This document shows, one piece after another, positions 1 to 10,719 of a DNA stretch of 64,000 nt. This stretch comes from Datisca glomerata (lineage: Eukaryota > Streptophyta > Magnoliopsida > Cucurbitales > Datiscaceae), in the NCBI GenBank assembly GCA_003255025.1, contig QANY01008329.1, forward strand, positions 199,151 through 263,150, in the 5' to 3' direction. The stretch's first letter is position 1; every line of letters starts with the position of its first letter. Made by a program: the position numbers and the translations under genes. The notes beneath the pieces were generated by a model. It worked only from the letters and a program-made list of their open reading frames with translations, was not told the DNA's origin and searched no databases.

Positions 1-190
1 TTATTTCGTGAAGGAATACGTTCAAATCATTGTAACTCGCTCTCCCTGAATTACAATGCATATTGACAAAAAAAACTACCAAAGGTCCAAGGACTAGTTT
101 AAAATTATTATATCTAATGTTGAAAGATCCCTTTTTTTGCAAAGGTTGAATATTAAAAGTAATTGAAATGGTCTGCTTTTGCGATTATAG

Positions 191-3100
191 GAGACTTTTG
201 GGTGTAGAGCTTGGATCATGCTCTATTGATGAAATGCGACAGATTGAACAACAGTTGGAAATGAGTATTAATAATGTCAGAGCAAGAAAGGTTCATTACT
301 TCTGTCTGTTAACATATTTATGTTTCTAAATTAACATTGACTAGCGTTCTCTCCACATTCATAATATATCACATTCGTATTACATTGTAAAACACTTTCT
401 ACTACATTGTTATTGCACATGCTTTTTGAGCCAATAAATATGTTTTATCTTGTACGTATATATTTAATGTTGTGGGACCAACCAATGAGGATGCTTAGTT
501 TTGTAATTTTAGTAGTTTTAGGAATGAGAATGTGTTTAGAGAACCAAGGGTTATGTGAGTATCACTATAAATATGATATTGACTTGGGGTTTTGTGTGTG
601 GTAGAAAAGTGTGAGAGGACATTAGGTGAATCGGGGCTTTTATTTGTATGAGAGAGATATTTTTTGTGTGTAATTTGTTCTTTGATAGTGGATCTTTCTT
701 GGATTTAGACAATTTGATCGAACCACGTAAAACTTAATTTTGATTGGTTCATATTTTATTTTCTGTTGTGCCTTGTTATAACGATTGATATCAGAGATCG
801 ATGTTTTAGATTTGACAGAAGAGAGTCTGTGCGAAGTCTTGAATTTTGAAGGTACCATATTTTGGATCTACGATTGGTATATCATATTGAATGAAACATC
901 ACCACACTTTATGGAAAAATTAGGGACGGCATATGTCGAAGTCACTAAAAACTGACAGTATTTGAAGAAAAAGTTATATCAATTGTGTAAAGGTGGTATT
1001 GAAATTTGAGATAATTTGAATACTTTTAATAGATTGACTATACAATTGGCTAGTGCTGGTACTAAGATTGATGAAGAAGACCTAGCGTGGTTGTTATTGA
1101 TCTCGTTTCCAACCTCGTATAATAACATTGTGATGACGATATTGGTTGGGAAAGAGATGCTCGAGGTAGAGGAAGTAACTGCACTATTGTTAGAATAAAG
1201 AATTTCAAGCAACCAGTTGTTAAGCCTGAAAATAATGCGTTGATAGTGAGATATGATTCACGTCGAAGATGAAGTACGTAATAGAGATAATTTAAGAGCG
1301 ACGTCAAGATGATCAGCTTCAAAGCGAAGGATATGAGTAATGTTGAGTGTTATTACTATCATGAAAGGGACATTTCCAATATCAGTGCCGAAAGATGATA
1401 GCAGATCTGTAAGATTTCAAGAAGAGTTCTCTTGAGAAGCCTTCAGACACAAAAACTATGGCTGAAAGTAACGAGTTCGAAGGTCACAATGAGTTCTTTC
1501 AGTAACTAAATGTAAGAATTCTATAAAAAAATTAATGATGTTTCATTATATATGCTCGTTTCACATGTGTTGCAATAAAGATTGGTTTGATACGTATGAG
1601 TTTGTTAAGAAAGGAAATTTTATGTTGGTTGATGATAAGGAGTGTAAGATTGAAGGGAAATAATAGTGAAAGTGAGAATGTTTGATGGAAGTGGGAAGAC
1701 ATTTGATTATATAAGGCATGTGATAGAACTGAAAAGAAATTTGATTTCTTTAGGAAGACTTGATTTGTTGGATTATTAGGTATTCTACAAAAGGTGGAGC
1801 AATGAAAACTATAAGAGGCACCTTGGTGATAATAATATGGTACAAAAGTTTCAGGAACTTGTATAAGTTGGACGATAACACTGTTCAAGGGAGAGAAAAT
1901 GTTAGGGTTTTCCAACAAGAAGAGCGAGGAGTGCAGCCAATGTAGAAGAATGTGAGATGGTGCATGCTTAGCTATGAAACAAGTGAAAGTGTGATCAGGA
2001 CGTCCTGCTAGGGTTGTTTCTCGCTAATGGGTTAAAGATGGAGATCCTTGTGGGACCAAGTCATGAGGATGATATTAATTTTGTAATTTCTGTACTTTTG
2101 GGGAATGATATGTGTTTAGAAAACCTAAGGTTATGAGAGTGTGATTATAAATATGATGTTTGGCTTAGAGTTTTGTATGTGACTGAAAAGTGTGAGAGAA
2201 CGTTGACTGTATTGAGGCTTTGAGTTTGTGAGAGATATATATGTTGGAATGTGTAATTTATTTTTTGATAGTAGATTTGTCGTGAATGTAGACTATTCAG
2301 GAGTTAAATGGGGTGTGACTGCGACATCACGTGAGTGCAGTTACAGGTGTAATCTAGTCATAATAAACGGCAAATATAGCCTGGAACGTGAAGATTGAAA
2401 TCTGACAAAGTGAATGATGGGCACTTTGAGTCAACCTATAAAATGTGATAAAATACTCTTGGGAGTAGAAATTCAGAGAGAATTCTTCAAGTCTACTAAG
2501 TGTCAAAAGTATCAAAAGTCATTTACAATAAAATGAAGATCTTTATTTATAGAGAAGCTTCCATGTGGAATCCACTCCAATTAATCTAGTGTCTAATTGA
2601 CAGTGGACCCTACATAATGTCACCTCAACAAGCTCGTTGAGGTGGCAACGTCCAGTCATCATTTGTCATAATTATAAATTATGGACCCACCACAATGATG
2701 AGATATGCGTTATTCGTCTCGGACCCCTCCCGAGAGATATCCTAACAACTAAGTCCCTTCCCGCAATGGGAAGACGGCACATCCAAATCCTACCGGACCA
2801 TAGCCCTCAGATGTGTTCCCAGACAAGGGATGCACTTAAGTCTTTGTCACTTGACTTAGTGGTTACAAGGATATGAACGAATACATAGAAAGAATAAAAT
2901 AATACAAGTTACACTTCGCTGACGTGGATCGAACAAACACGTTAAAAAGTCAAAGCTGACACTTGACAATAGTTCATATGAGAGTCAAAGTTATAACGAT
3001 CAACCACGTGAATGATGTGGTGCACCCTGTACATAGACAATTTGGTCAAACCATGTAAATCTTGATTGTGTTTGATTCATACTTCATTTTCTGTTGTCCC

Positions 3101-4238
3101 ACGTTCTAACATTTACTGTGTTATTCTTTTGTGACATGATATCTGAACCATATTAATAAATTTTTATGCCTTTTAAACATATTTCTCACTCCGTATGATT
3201 AAGTTTTAATATATATTAAATATTTTCAGGCACAGGCTTACAGGGATGAGATTGAACAACTGAAACAAAAGGTAAACTTTGGATGTTGTTAAATTTGAAC
3301 AATTAGAGGAAGGAGAGGTCTTCCGATAAAACCCAGTAATTTTTTAAACAAAGAATTTTTTTTCTAAATCTTCATATGTGTTTTCCCATTTATCTAAGGA
3401 ATTAGATTTTTGCAAATTTGAGATGTTTCTTAATTCTAGACAATAGCTAACTTTGATGTATTTCCCCTCTATGAGTAAACCGTATGCAGGAGAAAACCTT
3501 GGAAGCTGAAAATGCATTGCTATGTGAACAGGTAGACACTCGTTATAATGTTATTGTCGCTATACATTCTCATCGATTCTTGACGTTGTCATTAATTGTA
3601 TGGCTACATACGTAGAAAAGCTTTTCAAATAATAAAAATACTAAGAAACTTGTTGTATCAGACTCAAGAATATAGTGTATGTTGGGTTAGAGGAGATTTC
3701 GAGTTCAGTTGCCGATGTTATAACTAAATATAGCTATAGCAGTGGCTAGAGATAGGATTGTAGAGAAATCTTCTCTTTGTATATTTCCAGTTTGTTTGAG
3801 AAAGAAATCTGATTGTTAGAGTTAGATTTAAGCCTCGATATTGATGTATTCTTGTTGCTGGTTTGATACTGAAATAAGATGTTTATATAAAAAAAGTTTT
3901 CGTGAATTCTTTAGGATGTGTTTGGAACTAAAAAATATGAGGAAAAGTGAGAAAAAAAAAGTAAAGAAGTATATTTTCATTGCTTTGCTTTCAGTGAAAT
4001 ATAAAGAAATATAGGGATAAAAACTTTCTAGGGTCAAAAACAACAAAATATTTGCGTGTGAATTCTTAATCATAGAATGTGAAAACCATTTACGATGCAT
4101 TCTACTGAAATGAAAAGAAAAGAAATGTAACAGTTTCATCACATTCTCTTGCAGCTTGGTATTCAATCAGATGTGATAACAGATTTGTCCATTGGGCTAC
4201 CAGAATCAAGTTCAAAACGTTTTTCTTTAAAGTACTAA
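191..4238 (+). CDS. MADS-box transcription factor, SOC1/TM3 clade, 3' exons (partial)
   Basis: The 3' half of a type II (MIKC) MADS-box gene; MADS and I exons lie upstream of the window. Visible exons are 191-290 (100 bp), 3230-3271 (42 bp), 3490-3531 (42 bp) and 4155-4238 (84 bp, stop TAA). All are bounded by AG/GT and join in one frame. The 100/42/42 pattern is the known SOC1 exon 5-6-7 pattern. Exon 191-290 encodes K-box sequence (GSCSIDEMRQIEQQLE, then NNVRARK). The next two encode YRDEIEQLKQK and EKTLEAENALL, the coiled coil used for dimerisation. The last exon contains DLSIGLPES, matching the SOC1 C-terminal motif (ELFIGLP). Family knowledge: nuclear DNA-binding regulators of flowering and meristem fate. 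The C-terminal tail is short. No stop or frameshift is seen in these exons. AGL42/71/72-type paralogues remain possible. Confidence 0.88.
1016..1890 (+). pseudogene. Copia gag and gag/protease-region remnant
   Basis: Translation of 1016-1195 gives a UBN2-type Copia gag segment (TIQLASAGTKIDEEDLAWLL, then SFPTSYNNIV and EVEEVTALLLE). Around 1340-1390 there is a degenerate zinc-knuckle trace (NVECYYYHERDIS). From about 1680 to 1890 pieces match the region before integrase in Copia polyproteins (RHVIELKRNLISLGRLD, then YSTKGGAMKTIRGTLV and NLYKLDDNTVQG), in more than one frame with stops between. It has no expected function. The remnant ends just before the right LTR, so most of pol is deleted. 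Confidence 0.75.
2294..3033 (-). mobile_element. Solo LTR nested in the Copia right LTR (TSD TAGAC)
   Basis: The Copia right LTR breaks off at 2293 and resumes at 3034. The 740-bp insert is flanked by TAGAC at 2289-2293 and 3034-3038, a 5-bp target duplication typical of LTR integration. Read on the minus strand it starts TGTACAGGG. The other end reads CTGAATA instead of ending in CA. A TATAAATA motif lies on the minus strand at 2544-2551. No coding region is present, so it is most simply a solo LTR. Confidence 0.72.
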
Positions 4239-4359
4239 AGAAAGTCTCTACTTTTATTTCTCTTCTGTGTTTAGCTGTTGCATTATTAAAAACATTCCAG
4301 TCATGCTGCTAATAATCCTGAAAACAGTGAGCTCAATTATCTTTCGTTTTCGTTTTACA

Positions 4360-4365
4360 AATAAA
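4360..4365 (+). terminator. Possible poly(A) signal of the MADS gene
   Basis: AATAAA lies about 120 bp after the MADS stop codon, a normal distance for a plant 3' UTR. Such hexamers are common in AT-rich DNA, so support is weak. Confidence 0.3.
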
Positions 4366-4662
4366 TGATTTGCAATTAGTATTTTTTGTCTTTACATATA
4401 TTACTCCCTCTGTGCGGCGTACGTGGAGAAAATGTGTAGTGTTATTGTGAATGTAGGAAACTTTTTTTTTTTCAAAATATTATATGATGCCTTGACAAAG
4501 TGTTGGTTAAGCCCACGCTTCATATGTAAATGGATCTCCTCATGTTACTTTCAACATTAGAGCCCATGTTCCTGTAATCTCGACTCTTGATTTTATTTTC
4601 AATGGCTTAGATTTAGTTGGCACAACCATAAAAAACATCTCTCGAAATATCTATATTTTTTT

Positions 4663-4766
4663 TAGATAAATCTAGACCATTAAAAACTAAATGATGATGT
4701 ATCGCCCTCTATTTTTCTTAGATAAATCTAGACCATTAAAAACTAAATGATGATGTGTCGCCCTCT
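4663..4766. repeat. 56-bp tandem duplication
   Basis: The segment starting TAGATAAATCTAGACCATTA occurs at 4663 and again at 4719. The two units run to CGCCCTCT with one clear substitution (ATCG/GTCG). The period is 56 bp and about two copies are present. Confidence 0.85.
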
Positions 4767-5986
4767 CGTACTCGAACTCCATTGTATGCCAAAATGAGAA
4801 GCCATGCCTTATTATAGTCACTATCTCTATAGAATAATTTTGAATCAGGCTATAAAGAAGTTATGTATACATCAAGTCAATATTTTTAGAAATAAGAAAT
4901 CAAGATTTAGTGTGATTTTGAACCGTAGCTTCAGTTGTTTACTAATATCTCTAACCGGGCGGACGCTACTGCAAGATGATCATATAGATCAAAATCTTCG
5001 GATAATTAATAAGTTGATGACAGAAAAATTTAATGTGAATATTTAGAATGATTGACTAAGGCTCTTAGCCCAAAATATAGAGGATTTTAATCGTCCTATG
5101 ATTCAATCTTTGTAATCCCCCTTCCTAAAATATTAGAATGATTGTTCTAAATTTGTTTATTAACAATTCAGCTCATTTCATTTGCTTGTTACTTTACCCC
5201 AGTTCGAAGTTCAGTCCACATATCTATAAGGTTGCTTATGAATATTAAAATCCCAACTGGCTCGGTTTGGTTTGTCATTTTATCTAAGAGACTAGTAAAA
5301 TTTGTGAGTATACAATGAAAAACAGAGAATCAAATAAGAAGCCTTTAACATTTATTAATTCTTAGAAAATAGCTACCAATAAATATTCCATTTCTATCGT
5401 CTACTTAAGATTACTGAATTTAAATTCAAATCAAATACCAGAACACCTATCAAGTTCTTAACAACAAAAATACATAGATTATATAAGTGAGACTTCTATT
5501 ATATGTACAGCAGAATGAGGAATGACAACAAATGTTCTGTTCATCACCACCAAATAAGTCATATGACCACCTCAACTGGAGTCATCAATTCCAAAGGTTT
5601 CTCCCAATTGGACTGCTTTGTCCTTTCACTACTACAATTTAGGAATATAATGACAGCCACACATGCATTACAATGAGAGCTTTATAAAATCTGTCAAAGG
5701 AAAAAAGGAAGATTTTAACTTTTGAGATAATATGACAGGTTTTAAATACAATGTCATTAATATATGACTTATTATGATAACTATTTTTTAGTCTGTCATA
5801 GTAATCTCTCACTTTTTCTATTTTTTTATTGATATATTGCTATAATTTTTCTTTATTTACAAAAATGTCATGCCTTTTTTAACTTAATCTCTAATCTATC
5901 CTAAATAATTTGCGTCAGATTTAATGAACAACACTCTTTGGAGATTAGAGTTTCTCTCTACCTCCTTCTTTCATGATTCAGATATG

Positions 5987-5990
<4 letters not shown>

Positions 5991-6029
<39 letters not shown>
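5991..6029. repeat. (CT)n microsatellite
   Basis: About 19 uninterrupted CT units, followed by AAACCCTAG-type leader sequence. This looks like the captured 5' leader of a plant gene, which would explain the position just before the MORN fragment. Confidence 0.9.
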
Positions 6030-6032
<3 letters not shown>

Positions 6033-6430
6033 CCATTTCTTCTCAGCCGCGCGACTGAGAAACCCTAGCCCCACGATTGTGAAGCCTCGCAACGAGGAAA
6101 TCAAAACCCCCAGAAAGAAGCCACCGTCTTCAAGCCCCGCGATGGAGAAATTGAAACCGCTAGAGGCAGGTGGCCAGCCTCTCACTGACTTAGGGTTCTT
6201 GTTCAAATTTCTATGATTTTATTTTTAATTTTTGATTTAGGGTTCTTGTTCAAAATTTTCATTTGATTTTTGGTAGCCCTTTGATTTTGAATCTGAGTTT
6301 GAAATAGTTAGGGTTTCTAGCTTTACTTTCCAAATAGGCTTGGTTTCGATTTTATTTTCTATTTACTTTCCCTCCATATTGTCTTCATTCTTTGCCTTCA
6401 TTCTTCGCCTTTCACTTTGTTTTAGACTGC

Positions 6431-6643
6431 TTGGTATGGGATTGAAAGTTGGGCGAGAGGGAGCCGTTAACTAGGATAGTATCGATAAGGTTTGAGACAT
6501 GGATTTTGGGTATATAGGTTCTACAAAGGGGATACTTTTGCAGGAGAATCGTGTAATGGGAAGAGCCATGGAATTGGGGCTCAGACTTACTCTGGGAAGT
6601 TCAAGTGTGGCGTCAAGCATGGCCTTGGATGTTACCATATTAG
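6431..6643 (+). pseudogene. Captured MORN-repeat protein exon
   Basis: The frame through this stretch reads YGIESWARGSR, then stops, then RHGFWVYRFYKGDTFAGES, GKSHGIGAQTYSGKF and KCGVKHGLGCYHIR. These are successive MORN repeats (consensus YxGxxxxGxxHGxG) and resemble the plant MORN family of Arabidopsis AT4G17080/AT1G77660, from memory. In-frame stops occur before RHGFW, and two Trp/Gly positions are changed (GFW for GFG, GES for GEW). The exon ends at a GT donor (6644). The 5' leader and intron upstream (about 6060-6430) probably belong to the same source gene, because that segment recurs at 32921-33085. Confidence 0.72.
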
Positions 6644-6770
6644 GTTAATTCGTTTTCCCTTTTACAAGAGCACTAGATTTGGATTCATGTATCTAAATGC
6701 CCAGTTCCTTACTCAGTTTATCTATCTTGCTCGTTGAATGGGTGTTTGTTCTTGCTTTAATATTCCGTAG

Positions 6771-7007
6771 GCTCTGAATTTTTAGAAGACAATTTTATTG
6801 CTAAAATTAAGCTGGAGATTGTGGTAAGCAAAGATCAGCTATCATGCTTCCTTGTGCTTACTTTCATCGTATATTCAATTTCTGATCAAAATTTTAGATT
6901 TCATATAGATATTTGCTAAATTAAAGCTAAGTCCCACCGTCTCGTATCATGTCGAAGAAGTGATAGACAAGATAATTGAGTAGGCAAGGACGGGAAAGAT
7001 TGGTGAA
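6771..7007 (+). pseudogene. GLB1: Captured fragments of plastid PII signal protein
   Basis: After an AG acceptor (6769-6770) the frame reads GSEFLEDNFIAKIKLEIVV then SKDQ. This matches the part of plant PII proteins between the T-loop and the C-terminal region. About 110 bp later, 6951-7007 reads VEEVIDKIIE, a stop, ARTGKIGE, matching the next PII segment (ARTGxIGDGKIF) with a stop at one position. Family knowledge: PII is a trimeric 2-oxoglutarate/ATP sensor that binds N-acetylglutamate kinase in plastids. Here the T-loop exon and the C-terminus are missing, so this is a dead fragment. The intron boundary before 6951 is degraded. Confidence 0.72.
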
Positions 7008-7044
7008 CAATTTTCTTATTAAATTGATAAAACGTGATTTGCAG

Positions 7045-7128
7045 GTTAGTCAGCTTGGAGTAACAGCTCAAAAGTATCAGCCTCCTGTGCAAAATGCATC
7101 ATCCAACTTATCTTCTCTAGAATTGTAA
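7045..7128 (+). pseudogene. Captured terminal exon, source unrecognised
   Basis: A GCAG acceptor at 7041-7044 precedes an open 28-codon frame: VSQLGVTAQKYQ, PPVQNASS, NLSSLEL, then TAA. It behaves like the last coding exon of a captured gene, and AT-rich 3'-UTR-like sequence follows. I do not recognise the family. It may belong to the same source gene as 7867-7960 or to another. Confidence 0.4.
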
Positions 7129-7866
7129 ACTAATTGTAATGTGTATGTTCTTTTCTTATGTCTTTATTTAATTTTGAAGAAAGTATATTACTATCATGCA
7201 TTCTTTATTTCTCTTTTAAGATAGAACTGTGGTTGGTCAATTGGTCCAATATACCACTCTGCTATTATGTAAGTATCTCGAATGTCAAAGATGATTTTCT
7301 CACTATGTACTTTTTTTAATATAAAGTTTAAATACTTATCCCCGTTTGAAAAAAAAAACTATATGTTGTGGATGAGAAATGAGAATGATCAAGTGTCTAC
7401 CATTTGTAATAACATTTTAATTGGTACAAGTTTTGAAATAGAGTCCCAAACGGGTTAATTCTTAAGGCAAAAACCCAGACCTATGCCCTCTAAAAGTAAT
7501 CAAATAAAAGCAATCATCACAAATTAGGAGCTACATAAAGCCTAACAATAGATTCAATTGTGAACTTCACTTTATTCTGATATGACTTCTAATTTTTGTC
7601 AACTAAATTACGTGTCCATAGTCAAATGACGTCCATTTGTAACTAAATGATCCTTTTACTGATGATAGGGCGGATATGCCTAGTACAAAAACTCATTCCC
7701 TCTTCCCCTGTCCATACGTAGAATAAACTATACGTAGATACATCCACAATCACAGATAATAACTTTTGGATGTCAACAATAGATAAACAGAAAAACACAA
7801 CCGAGAGCATTGGGCTTGGGAACTTTATTTTGAATGAAGCATGATTAATTTAAAATTCTGATTTAG

Positions 7867-7960
7867 GTTTGTGGCATCTGCTCGACAATTGAAAAAGGCC
7901 TTGGAAGTCTCGTTAGTAAATGATCTAGGATACACCAAGAGATATGTACGATGCCTTCAG
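7867..7960 (+). pseudogene. Captured internal exon, source unrecognised
   Basis: The 94-bp segment is bounded by TTTAG (acceptor) and GTAATT (donor) and is open throughout. It reads FVASARQLKKALEV, SLVNDLGYTK, RYVRCLQ. Phase and length suit a real plant exon, and codon use is not random. I cannot name the family. It lies between the PII and UXS fragments in the same orientation, so it is best read as another captured exon of the CACTA element. Confidence 0.4.
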
Positions 7961-8867
7961 GTAATTTCATTTATAAACTTGTAATCAATGAGTTACCTTG
8001 ACCTTTCTTATTTACCTTTCAATTGAAGTTGAAACCTATTTAGTTTTTATTCTAAATAATTTGCATGGGGTAATTTTGGTAGACGATATATTAATACTTA
8101 AAGATAATTTTGCTGGAATGTTTATTCAGGATGAATTTCTTTTCTTGTTTAAAGCCTTCAGTTCTAGTGACTGCTCATTGCTTATCTAACATATGTCCAT
8201 TAGCAATCTCTTACATTTATTTTTAATTGAGATTTGCATATTTGAAAAGCCATGAAATATTTGTTTTCTTATTCATTTCTTGAATTTACACTCATATCTA
8301 TCCCATGTGTTTAAATTTTAAAACAAATGTTAAGGTGACTTTTGTAGCGTATATTTTAATATTCATTGATGATCTCGTACTTCATCAATAAGCCTTTAGT
8401 TAGACTTCTTTATGTGATTTGAGATGAAAAGTTTAGATCAAACTCAACTTTGAAATTACCAATTGCTGCCATTTATTCATATTTGTATTTATGTTTGGTA
8501 TAAACAAACTCCATTAGGCAAATACATGTGTTTCTTGTAGTTACTTTCTTCAAGGTCGTCTATTACTGATTTTTTTATCCATTAATCAATTCTTTAAGTT
8601 TTTATTTACAACTTTTAAACTTGGGTTGAGTTAACTTTTATTGATTTTTGAAGAGGCTTTGCTCTGAAAATATCGTTACTAACTTAGTACCTTGGTGGAA
8701 TGAGCCGTAAGGGCATGAATCCGATGGATTGCTTTTAACAGATAGGATCCTCGTCATGAATCTGATGGGATGTTTTTTTGGGTTCTTTGGCTTGAAAGAA
8801 ATGTAAAATTTTTTAGAATGATTCGTTGTCAAATTTATTAACGAAAATGATTTTTTTTCCTTCGCAG

Positions 8868-9125
8868 GTGAGGATGGCTAGAATACTTAACACATACGGA
8901 CCCAAAATGTGCATCGACGATGGGCGTGTTGTCAGTAATTTTGTGGCACAAGTAATAAATTTTTATAGAATGATCGGATTCATTTGTTCAAAATGTGGAT
9001 TTATTGTAGTGTAAATAGGGTTTTAATTATGATTAGTGGGGATAATGTAGGCGTTGAGAAAGAAGCCTTTAACTGTTTATGGTGATGGGAAGCAGACAAG
9101 AAGTTTCCAATATGTTTCTGATTTG
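8868..9125 (+). pseudogene. UXS: Captured exons of UDP-glucuronate decarboxylase (UDP-xylose synthase)
   Basis: Two exons with intact splice signals: 8868-8951 (84 bp; [14 protein letters not shown] then [12 protein letters not shown]) and 9051-9125 (75 bp; [15 protein letters not shown] then [10 protein letters not shown]), separated by a 99-bp intron. These motifs are the highly conserved C-terminal half of UXS, the short-chain dehydrogenase/reductase that converts UDP-glucuronate to UDP-xylose for cell-wall polysaccharides. The NAD-binding GxxGxxG domain and the catalytic YxxxK are absent. No stop is present in the two exons. The fragment ends at a GTGAG donor with no following UXS exon. 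Confidence 0.85.
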
Positions 9126-9781
9126 GTGAGTAATTGCACTGTAAATTAGTTATGCTTTGTTAGAATAAAGTCAGTCACTTCTGTATCTTTTTATTTATGT
9201 AGATGTTTATAGGATTTAACTATGTCATGTACAAATTAACTTGAAGTGTTTTCTTTTGGGGTGTTTGCATTGATGTATAAATTTAAAGTTGTGTTTTAAA
9301 CGCCATTTTTCTATTGTCCTCATGAAATTGTTTTCATAAATATAATTGTTGTTGTTCTTGTAAATGAACATCTAGCTTGTGGATATTCTTCAAATAATTT
9401 TTACAGATGAAGATGGAGTGAAAATGGAAGTACAATTGACTGATATTGAATTGATACGTTCCTTGTGTCTCAACCTATCTAGAGATAGCATATGGTAGTG
9501 ATTTTATTCTTATGGAAATTCTGTTGGACTTCAGACAACTTATTAAGGAAAGATTTAAGGAGGATCATATTAATATTTTCATGTATATTGCTTTCATATG
9601 CTTTGTATGATTAAAAAATATTGCTTTCACATGCTTTGTACTAAATCTGAGTTATTTTTCCACTCTTGTGTTTTTGTTTTCCTGTATCCATTTTTATAAT
9701 CTTTCACTCAAGTATTTAATCTGTCTGGTTCACCTTATATTTTTCCGTGATTTTCCAAAATACATGTAAAATATTGAAGAG

Positions 9782-9814
9782 CTGTCATGGAAAGGCAATG
9801 TCTTTCCATGACAG
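9782..9814. repeat. Perfect 13-bp-arm inverted repeat in CACTA subterminal region
   Basis: CTGTCATGGAAAG, a 7-bp loop, then CTTTCCATGACAG. It opens a run of related motifs (TTTCCATGAC, GACGGGGATTCC, TGTCATCT) continuing to about 10110. Subterminal repeats of this kind bind the TNPA-like transposition protein in En/Spm. Confidence 0.75.
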
Positions 9815-10719
9815 TTTTATAAAATCAATATGTCGTGGGAAAGTTTTTTAATGAAAAAACATTGCCTTTCCATGATAGTTTAAAAAAAATAATTTGGATA
9901 TAAGATGACGGGGATTCCCTGTCATCTAAATACTTTTTAAGGCATCTATGATGGCGGGGAATCCCCGTCATCTAATTGCTTTTGATGGCACTCAATTATG
10001 ACTCTTTTTGTTGGAAAAGAGTAAAGATGACAGTCCGATAGATGATAGACGGTCAGCCGTCATTATAGGCTTATAATGTTATAATGATGGGTTTTCACCA
10101 TCATCTAAAACCAAAATTGTAGTAGTGTTTTATTGTAATAATATCTAAAAACGGGTTTCAGTTGGAAATAGTAAAATCAATAGCAGAGTAGCATGACAAC
10201 TTTATGATAATATAATAGTTGAAAGAACCAACTTGTTAATAAGGCATAATGTCTAGCAAACTTGAGTATAGCCAAGTTTTAAACATGGCAGAAAACAATA
10301 TCAAACTCTTTGCTATAAAAGAATTACATTCTCCCATAGGTAGACATATGCTCTTGCCAATCAAAAGAAGATTGCTGATAAAGCTAGGAAAATTTAGCGC
10401 CTGAAAGACCAAGAAGCATAAACTGAGACTATTAATGTTCAAAAACTAATAAACAGCAGATGCAACATATATAGTAATTGCTAGACTGCATAATATCAAG
10501 ATCCATACAAATTCCTGAAAATGTCATAAATTTTACTATAGGCAATATCTTCAGGCAACTAGAAAAGCAACAAATATGCTGCTATAAAAAAAGGTTGCAC
10601 GCAAGAACAATGTGTTCTTACTATTTAAATAGTCAATCAGATATTAGAACAAAGCATATTTCCCTTTGGGTTTTCTTCTTTGTTCTATTTCTCCCGTAGG
10701 GAGGAGGTGGGGGAATTCA

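Larger units (their letters stand above)
469..3111 (+). mobile_element. Decayed Ty1/Copia LTR retrotransposon inside the MADS intron
   Basis: Two similar LTRs flank a short internal region. The left LTR is about 469-783 (starts TGTTGTGGGACC). The right LTR is about 2047-2288 plus 3034-3111, ending CTAACA, and is interrupted by another insertion. A polypurine-like stretch (AAGATGGAGATCC) precedes the right LTR. A degenerate initiator-Met-type primer site (GATATCAGAG) follows the left one. Flanks are TTTAA (464-468) and TTTAC (3112-3116), a near-match for a 5-bp target duplication. Integrase, RT and RNase H are missing, so it cannot move by itself. The orientation matches the host gene. Confidence 0.8.
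4239..5626. other. Intergenic/3' flank, no gene recognised
   Basis: AT-rich DNA between the MADS stop and the first CACTA terminus. It includes the likely 3' UTR and the 56-bp duplication listed separately. The open frames here (for example 4804-5046) show no recognisable domain. Confidence 0.5.
5627..10127. mobile_element. Complete non-autonomous CACTA element carrying host exons
   Basis: The left end at 5627 reads CACTACTACAATTTAGG. The right end finishing at 10127 reads CCAAAATTGTAGTAGTG, giving a perfect 14-bp terminal inverted repeat CACTACTACAATTT. TTT flanks both sides (5624-5626 and 10128-10130), the 3-bp duplication expected of CACTA elements. Subterminal repeats containing GACGGGGATTC and TGTCATCTAA occupy the last ~350 bp. 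No TNP-type transposase is recognisable. The interior holds exon fragments of several unrelated host genes, all in + orientation with introns, so copying was at the DNA level. Ends and subterminal motifs match the element at 47370-49380. Confidence 0.88.

Noticed and set aside
3828..4166. Minus-strand open frame over the last MADS intron
   Set aside because: AT-rich intron sequence antisense to a well-supported gene; no domain.
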